Assembly (NCBI RefSeq): GCF_032854445.1
Contig: NC_088301.1
Coordinates: forward strand, 59,348,512 to 59,412,511
From: Liolophura sinensis
Taxonomy: Eukaryota > Mollusca > Polyplacophora > Chitonida > Chitonidae
Direction: 5' to 3'
Length of the DNA stretch: 64,000 nucleotides
Position 1 is the stretch's first letter. The number at the start of each line of letters is the position of its first letter. The notes beneath the pieces are model-generated. The model saw only the letters and a list, made by a program, of their open reading frames with translations. It did no database searches and was not told the DNA's origin. The position numbers and the translations under genes were made by a program. Shown one piece after another: positions 59,111 to 64,000 of the stretch.

Positions 59111-62100
59111 ATTTGTGTGAATTTGAATTCTGCATGAAGGATGATGGCTTCAAGAATTGTTAATATTCCAGATTGTATTCCAAAATACCCAATGCTGTAT
59201 ACAAGAAAAAATTAAATGAAATACTGGTGTAGAAGAACAATAGGTACAAGGACATCTCATTTTTCTTTCCTTTTAATTATTTTTAAAATGTTTTTTTGAA
59301 CAAGTGAACATTACAGTTGTTTATGAAGTTGACATCAGCAAAACAAAATGTGCTAGGTATCACCATCTGCTTTAAGTTTCAACATGGATTTTTAACAAAA
59401 TTATTCCACTGAAAACACAGCCAAATGAAGAAGACAGTCTTGTTAGGTAGCATGATTTGAACTACAAGCAGTGTGCAAAATTGCTGAGGCCAATTTCCGG
59501 CTTGGTTGCAAAAGTAGGTTACAGAAGTCCAAATTAGCTGTAAAATGCCTAGTATGTTGATGATCACCACAGGTCCCAGGATCTAATCCTTCAGTGAGAA
59601 TCAGACTCGCTGAAGCGTACATCCAACAAGATTCACGCTAAATTTCTGATTAACTCCCCATGGAATACCAAGCGTTCCTGGAGAGTCTCGATCCATCGTA
59701 CAGACCAATGACTGCTTAAGTTGTTTGACCCTTGAATAACCCAAACAGGCACCCAACTCTCTCAGAACATTCTACAACCCTGTACACACAACGCTTTGTA
59801 GACACAGGAGGAACAACCTCCTAGAATCTACAGCTTCCTACTGCTGTCCAATTTGCCTCATCAATACAAAACTTTCAAACAACTCTGTCATAATGTCTAC
59901 GGTAGATTCATCATAGAGATAACAGCATGACTGTGGTTACTTTTCTCTTCTATATATATACTTTGTATTTAACATGCTTAATATGGAAACATGATTTGGT
60001 TGTTGATTGTAATACTTTTATTTCATCATTTTATTTTTATAGATGTATTGTGTTATTTAGAAGCCTGTTGTCCTTATTTTCATTAACACAGTGTGTGGGC
60101 CTGTGAGTGTGGTTGTGTGTGTATGTGGAGGGCACTGAGAAATAAAGCACAAACAAAAATCATCATATTTAAAAGAACTAAAATCAACTTTACCAAACAA
60201 AAATTGTTTTGCAATGCATAGATATACATTCATTTATGTTTTCAGAATTTTGTGAAAAGATTTAAGGGCACTCAAACAGGGCTTTATGGCCCATACTGTC
60301 AGAGGTTAGGAACTCTGATGTCACAGAAAGTTTATCCAACTCCAATCACGACACTAAATGTTGGAATAGCTCTTTTTTACCTATGAGTAAAATATTACTA
60401 AAATAATGTTCCCAAAAATTCCTTTATCCTGGTGAACATCAGAAAAAAAAGGAGTTCCCAGATACCGTCAATATGAACCATACAGCCCACTGTAGTATGC
60501 AAATATTTCAATGCCTTTCAACACTCTCAATAAAAAATCTGAAAAAATAAAGGAAAGTATTTTTACGCATAGCTTTCAGTTGTCTGTAAGGTGAATTTTA
60601 CTTTATAAGTTAGCTTTCTTTTACCTTAAAATACCACCCACAAATTTGACTCATTACTCCTTTACACATCTGCGAAACCACAAGTTTTACCTTTAAAATC
60701 AAAAATGTGTCTGAATATTACATAAAGATCATTATTAATTATAAAGGGTTCAGAGGCACTAAAAGAAAGTTCAACATAGACCTTTCCAGCATATGAGATC
60801 AGTTAGTTTTACAGCATATCACAATCAATACATTTCATCTCATCACTGAAACTTATACATTACAATTTACAGAACACATTCATAATGAAATAATTCATTC
60901 ATAATGGCAAGGACAAAATGCCCAAGGCAGGAATGGAACTCTTTGCCTGAATACTGCAGTACATAAACGTACAAAGAATCAGGAATCATCTGATGCGTTA
61001 TTAAAAGCAACACATAATAGCATTAAATGTTACACATTGAACAAAGAAGTCAACAAGTATGGACTACAAAATTAGGAAAGCAAAAATGTCTTTGATACCA
61101 GATGGATTGTCTAGATGGTTTGTAAGCTGGGTCCAACTTGCCCATCTGTGCCTGCATTTCACAAATTATAGGATAAATTACTGTGGATTATCAAGCAGTA
61201 AGTGCATCTCCAAGGAGTAGCTGATGAATTATTAACCTACATCGCCAAATCGAGGTAACACATGTGTATGCATTTATACGTGCTTGATGATGTTATCTAT
61301 GTAATATACCTAGTATAACATACCCTAGTCACAAAACTGCAGCCAGTTGATGCATACAAGGTTATGGCATGTAAAAAGCATGCTTTCAATAAATCAGTGT
61401 GACATTTATCATTGATATTTGTCATTTCAGTTTTATTTAAATAATTTTCTTAACTGTTTAATACTTTAGTTTGATTTAAAACAGATTAAATAAAAAAAGC
61501 CAAAATATTGAATCATGCATTGCGTTATCTCACTTACCAGAGTTGCAACAGTTCTCTATAACATTTGTTTAAACATGCTTTAAAGTCTAGTAAACAGAGA
61601 AATATTTGAACACTTTTGAACTGGTGGATGAAGTGAAGTTAACGTTATATCAAATCAACATTCAGACTGCCCCAATCATATATTAATTTAATAAACCAAT
61701 GGTTTACCAATCAGGCCTTCACATGTAACACACATAGATCAACAAGACAGTGTGGATTTACATGTGTATACATCCACACTGCTAAGTACAGCAAGGGTTT
61801 CTGTCGAAATTACCAGCTGATTTGCTGCTGCCTACATTTTGAATGCATGGAGTAACTGCAGCTCATCTGTAGAAGAAATATGAAGGCAAAACTTCACCTC
61901 AATACAGCATACAATGGACTGAAGTCATGAATTTTCTAATTTGATGATAATTGATATGGAAACAGAGGATCAACCAAGAATCATCCCCTTCATGTTATTA
62001 TGCTTTACATACATACAAAACCAGCTCAGCTCAATACAAGCAGTACTTTTGTGAGATACCCTATCATTTACTTCAACATTGTATACAAAACCTGAGCTCA

Positions 62101-63044
62101 ATATGTACAGTACACTTCTTCAGCTACCACCCCTAACATTTACTTTAACACTGCTTTCCCTGCTTATATTTGACGCTGATGCACAGGGTACGATACAATC
62201 TACAAAGCACAGGCTTGGTTAAAATGGCAAACATACGATCACTTACTTTACACATTAAAATTAACAATGAATGATTTTAGCATTTACAACACCAGACACT
62301 TCTCAACCCCCCAAGCTACAGCTGTATGGTATAAGCTTAATTGTTTGTTTTGCCCGAGGAGAGATGCACACTGATACATATGCAGGATAGATTGATTTAT
62401 GAGGATTTAGAAAATGTATTTCGAACCTACAGTAATATCAATACCCACACTGCATCAAAAATAGGCTTTATCTTTTTTTTTTTCATGTAAATGAAAATGG
62501 AAACAATATATAAACAAAATGCTGATAAAAGCACTGATCACCACAACTGTGTCAATAAACAGTAATCTAGAAAGTCAACAGCCAAATTGGCTGCTATTCC
62601 TATAATTACATGTTTCTGGCAAAGTATCTTTTAGGGAGGTCTAAGGTACCCAGCATGGCTGAATGCCACCCTTTAAACATGCTCCCTTCCATGACCGTGT
62701 TTAACCATATGATGTTCCTGATGAGACGCCCTCTCTGTGGTTGGCCTAGCAAGCTAATTGTCAAAATTGGCCGCAGTAGAAAGTGACTCGTTTCCCTTGC
62801 CCTTGTTTTCTCAAAACAAATGGTGTGTTGGGGAGTTAACTCAACACCTAGCGAGTCTGTGCTGGCTTTCAACCAAGAATAACAAGGAGGTTTGGATGAA
62901 GATAGCCAGAGTCTCCATCAGCAGGACCAGAGAGAATCACACCTCACCCACATTTATGAGGAGATTATTCCACAGAATGCTGGTATCAACATTGTCCTAA
63001 TGGGATCGTCCGCAAGCTGCACGACCTTCCAGACTGTGCCAGTG
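59111..63044. other. MON2 intron upstream of exon 56800-56962
   Basis: No MON2 exon was found, so the next upstream exon probably lies beyond 64000. About 62590-63044 looks less AT-rich and has overlapping short frames on both strands without a recognised domain. Confidence 0.5.
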
Positions 63045-64000
63045 AAAGGAGCATTCATTAACCAAAACTATGAACCTCAGCCTACCCATGAAAGGGACAC
63101 ACATCAACCAGAACTATGAATCTCAGCCTACCCATGAAATGGACACACATCAACCAGAGCTATGAATCTCAGCCTACCCATGAAAGGGACACACATCAAC
63201 CAGAACTATGAACCCCTGTCTACCCATGAAAGGGACACACATCAAAACTATGAACCTCAGCCTACCCATGAAAGGGACACACATCAACCAAAACTATGAA
63301 CCTCAGCCTACCCATGAAATGGACACACATCAACCAGAGCTATGAATCTCAGCCTACCCATGAAATGGACACACATCAACCAAAACTATGAACCTCAGCC
63401 TACCCATGAAATGGACACACATCAACCAGAGCTATGAACCTCAGCCTACCCATGAAAGGGACACACATCAACCAGAGCTATGAATCTCAGCCTACCCATG
63501 AAAGGGACACACATCAACCAAAACTATGAACCCCTGTCTATCCATGAAAGGGACACACATCAAAACTATGAACCTCAGCCTACCCATGAAATGGACACAC
63601 ATCAACCAGAACTATGAACCTCAGCCTACCCATGAAAGGGACACACATCAACCAGAACTATGAACCTCAGCCTACCCATGAAAGGGACACACATCAAAAC
63701 TATGAACCTCAGCCTACCCATGAAAGGGACACACATCAACCACAACTATGAACCTCAGCCTACCCATGAAAGGAACACACATCAACTAGAGCTATGAATC
63801 TCAGCCTACCCATGAAAGGGACACACATCAACCAGAACTATGAACCCCTGTCTACCCATGAAAGGAACACACATCAAAACTATGAACCTCAGCCTACCCA
63901 TGAAAGGGACACACATCAACCAAAACTATGAATCTCAGCCTACCCATGAAATGGACACACATCAACCAGAACTATGAATCTCAGCCTACCCATGAAATGG
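63045..64000. repeat. 46-bp tandem repeat, about 20 copies, running off the window
   Basis: Units contain actatgaacctcagcctacc and catgaaagggacacacatca, with 42-bp variants lacking acca. The array continues past 64000. Confidence 0.93.

Noticed and set aside
62606-63119. Overlapping frames of 75-88 codons on both strands, less AT-rich than the surroundings
   Set aside because: Considered as the next upstream MON2 exon or a transposon fragment, but no match to the expected MON2 sequence and no recognised domain; the last part runs into the 46-bp array.

Overview
The window is nuclear DNA from an animal, most likely a mollusc. The genes are split by GT-AG introns, long AT-rich introns are full of minisatellites, and there is a dispersed tRNA-headed SINE of a kind I associate with gastropods and bivalves. 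The mollusc call rests on that SINE and on general character. The species cannot be named from what is here.

One gene dominates. Eleven exons on the minus strand, from 56962 down to 211, encode about 690 residues of the C-terminal part of MON2, the large DCB/HUS-type scaffold of Golgi and endosome trafficking. Their splice phases agree at every junction. Upstream exons lie beyond 64000 and the last coding exon lies below position 1. One exon (34551-35170) carries two frame breaks: a 16-bp direct duplication next to an in-frame stop, and an extra base in a G run. The conserved protein is readable on both sides of each break, so these are more likely assembly or allelic errors, or an unrecognised tiny intron, than decay of the gene.

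A second gene is nested in the 21.5-kb MON2 intron (2324-23827) on the opposite strand. Its main coding exon (14779-15666) encodes a Ser/His-rich protein that ends in a bZIP domain of the CES-2/giant/NFIL3/PAR kind. It is followed by a 3' UTR of about 2.2 kb with a good polyadenylation site near 17813-17840. A possible first coding exon (7348-7368) is proposed from a start codon and a phase-matched donor.

Most of the rest is intron. At least twelve tandem-repeat arrays (units of about 19, 20, 28, 31, 34, 46, 47, 62, 63, 65, 66 and 79 bp) fill roughly 11-12 kb, the largest being a 5.3-kb 79-bp satellite at 37303-42650 with higher-order structure. Four arrays (827-1085, 2345-2878, 23985-24645, 45895-46578) lie directly on the intronic side of a MON2 3' splice site. 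In one of them the repeat unit contains a copy of the acceptor itself. Two SINE insertions still have 12-14 bp target-site duplications. No bacterial, viral or CRISPR-like system is present.
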